This document shows positions 63,123 to 64,000 of a DNA stretch of 64,000 nt, piece by piece. The number at the start of each line of letters is the position of its first letter. The stretch's first letter is position 1. The position numbers and the translations under genes are program-made. Origin of the DNA: Comamonas sp. JUb58 (GTDB taxonomy: Bacteria; Pseudomonadota; Gammaproteobacteria; Burkholderiales; Burkholderiaceae_C); the NCBI RefSeq assembly GCF_004364775.1, contig NZ_SOAL01000025.1, positions 1 through 64,000 on the forward strand, written 5' to 3'. The notes beneath the pieces are model-generated. The model was not told where the DNA came from. It made no database searches and was given only the letters and a program-made list of their open reading frames with translations.

Positions 63123-64000
63123 ATGCGATTTTGCAAGTCAAAGTCGGGCGTCTCCTTGTCCAGGAGTGCCTTCGGCTTGGTGTTTTCTGTGTGGGCGGGC
63201 ATGCACGCCGTTCAGGCCCAGACGGCAGCGCCCGCGCAGCCAGCAGCCGCTTCGGCGCCTGCGGCGGCCAGGGCTTCGGCCGATGCGCTGTTGGTGGAAA
63301 AGGGCCGCAAGCTGGCAGTAGCCGCGGACTGCGCCGCCTGCCACACGGCACCCAAGGGAGGCGCCAGCTTTGCCGGTGGCTACCCGCTGGGCTCCCCGCT
63401 GGGCACCATCTATGCCACCAATATCACCCCGTCCAAGACGGCCGGCATTGGCAGCTACAGCCTGGAAGATTTCAGCCGCGCGCTGCGCCAGGGCGTACGC
63501 AAGGACGGGGCCCATCTCTACCCGGCCATGCCCTACACGGCCTATGCCCAGATCACCGATGAAGACACCGAGGCGCTCTACGCCTACTTCATGCATGGCG
63601 TCCAACCGGTGGACCAGGCCGCGCCGCAAACGGCCCTGCCTTTCCCCTTCAACATCCGCCTGTCGATGGCCGTGTGGAATGCGCTCTACCTGAAGGACCA
63701 GCGCTTCAAGCCCGATGCCAGCAAGCCGCCGGAGTGGAACCACGGCGCCTACCTGGTCGATGCGCTGGCCCACTGCAGCACCTGCCACACCCCGCGCAAC
63801 GCCATGATGGCGGAAGACAGCAGCCGCTACCTGGGTGGCGGCTCGCTGGGCGCCTGGTATGCGCCCAACATCACCTCGGATGCCATCAATGGCATCGGCG
63901 GCTGGACCGAGGCCGAGCTGGTGCAGTACCTCAAGACTGGCCGCGTGCCCGGCAAGGCCCAGGCCGCCGGCCCGATGGCCGAAGCCATCGAGCACAGCCT
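63123..64000 (+). CDS. Cytochrome c subunit of an alcohol/gluconate dehydrogenase type, 3' end outside window
   Basis: The first 292 codons are present. Residues 1-33 form a signal peptide (AFGLVFSVWAGMHAVQAQ). An Ala/Pro linker follows, then two CxxCH haem motifs: C70-A-A-C73-H74 (DCAACHTAPKGG) and C218-S-T-C221-H222 (HCSTCHTPRN). A Met ligand candidate is in YPAMPY. The spacing and the block FNIRLSMAVWNALYLKDQRFKPD are typical of the three-haem cytochrome c subunit of membrane dehydrogenases (alcohol, gluconate or sorbitol dehydrogenases), so a third motif is expected beyond the edge. It passes electrons from the flavin/PQQ dehydrogenase to ubiquinol. Partner genes are not visible in the window. 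Confidence 0.85.
   Translation, partial: MRFCKSKSGVSLSRSAFGLVFSVWAGMHAVQAQTAAPAQPAAASAPAAARASADALLVEKGRKLAVAADCAACHTAPKGGASFAGGYPLGSPLGTIYATNITPSKTAGIGSYSLEDFSRALRQGVRKDGAHLYPAMPYTAYAQITDEDTEALYAYFMHGVQPVDQAAPQTALPFPFNIRLSMAVWNALYLKDQRFKPDASKPPEWNHGAYLVDALAHCSTCHTPRNAMMAEDSSRYLGGGSLGAWYAPNITSDAINGIGGWTEAELVQYLKTGRVPGKAQAAGPMAEAIEHS

Overview
The window looks like a chromosome segment of a Comamonadaceae betaproteobacterium, most likely Comamonas or a close relative. The grounds are high GC with strong codon bias, a Bug-type (TctC) solute receptor next to a CaiB CoA-transferase, two IPTL-CTERM surface proteins, the ribF-ileS-lspA and rpmB-rpmG orders, and FecI/FecR/TonB iron-uptake loci. The genus is an inference from gene content; no 16S rRNA gene is present.

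Layout. Positions 1-86 hold the last codons of an ISL3-like transposase. Positions 405-7867 carry a GreA/GreB-like protein, a small IPTL-CTERM protein, a zinc alcohol dehydrogenase, a DODA-type dioxygenase with a possible Tat signal, a MocR regulator divergent from a DapA-family lyase, and a LysR regulator. That LysR gene is divergent from an L-rhamnonate catabolic operon (8142-12954: MFS importer, rhmD, rhmA, aldA) that ends at a strong terminator. Next come a TetR/MFS divergent pair with a clear operator (13061-15020) and a LysR-flanked operon of CaiB, quinone oxidoreductase and Bug receptor (15017-19316).

Positions 19318-33508 are an iron-acquisition island of two consecutive, same-strand operons. 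Each starts with a Fur-box-like site, an ECF sigma factor, a FecR anti-sigma factor and a TonB receptor with an STN signalling domain. One operon continues into a FecCD/ATPase/binding-protein ABC importer. The other continues into PepSY, DUF3649 and DUF3325 membrane proteins and a small Fur-like DNA-binding protein. Both receptors share the same 8-bp motif next to an A/T tract at a similar distance from their starts, a candidate ECF promoter element. There are no siderophore biosynthesis genes, so foreign siderophores are the likely cargo.

Positions 33621-64000 are mostly housekeeping: a large IPTL-CTERM repeat protein, a membrane HEAGH protein, tRNA-Ser(UGA), a Na/Pi-cotransporter family protein, lspA-ileS-ribF, an HNH endonuclease, a TPR-methyltransferase, purN, an M48-like protein with a damaged zinc motif, an RsmB-type methyltransferase, a second MocR regulator, rpmB-rpmG, trxB, ftsK-lolA, an mqo with a twin-arginine-like N-terminus, brnQ, rarA, and a cytochrome c gene cut by the right edge.

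No CRISPR array, prophage or defence cluster was seen. The most unusual items are the shared receptor promoter motif, the truncated Fur-like protein, the QEYSH version of the M48 motif, the four-copy CTGTTCTG site set upstream of the second MocR gene, and the Tat-like Mqo.
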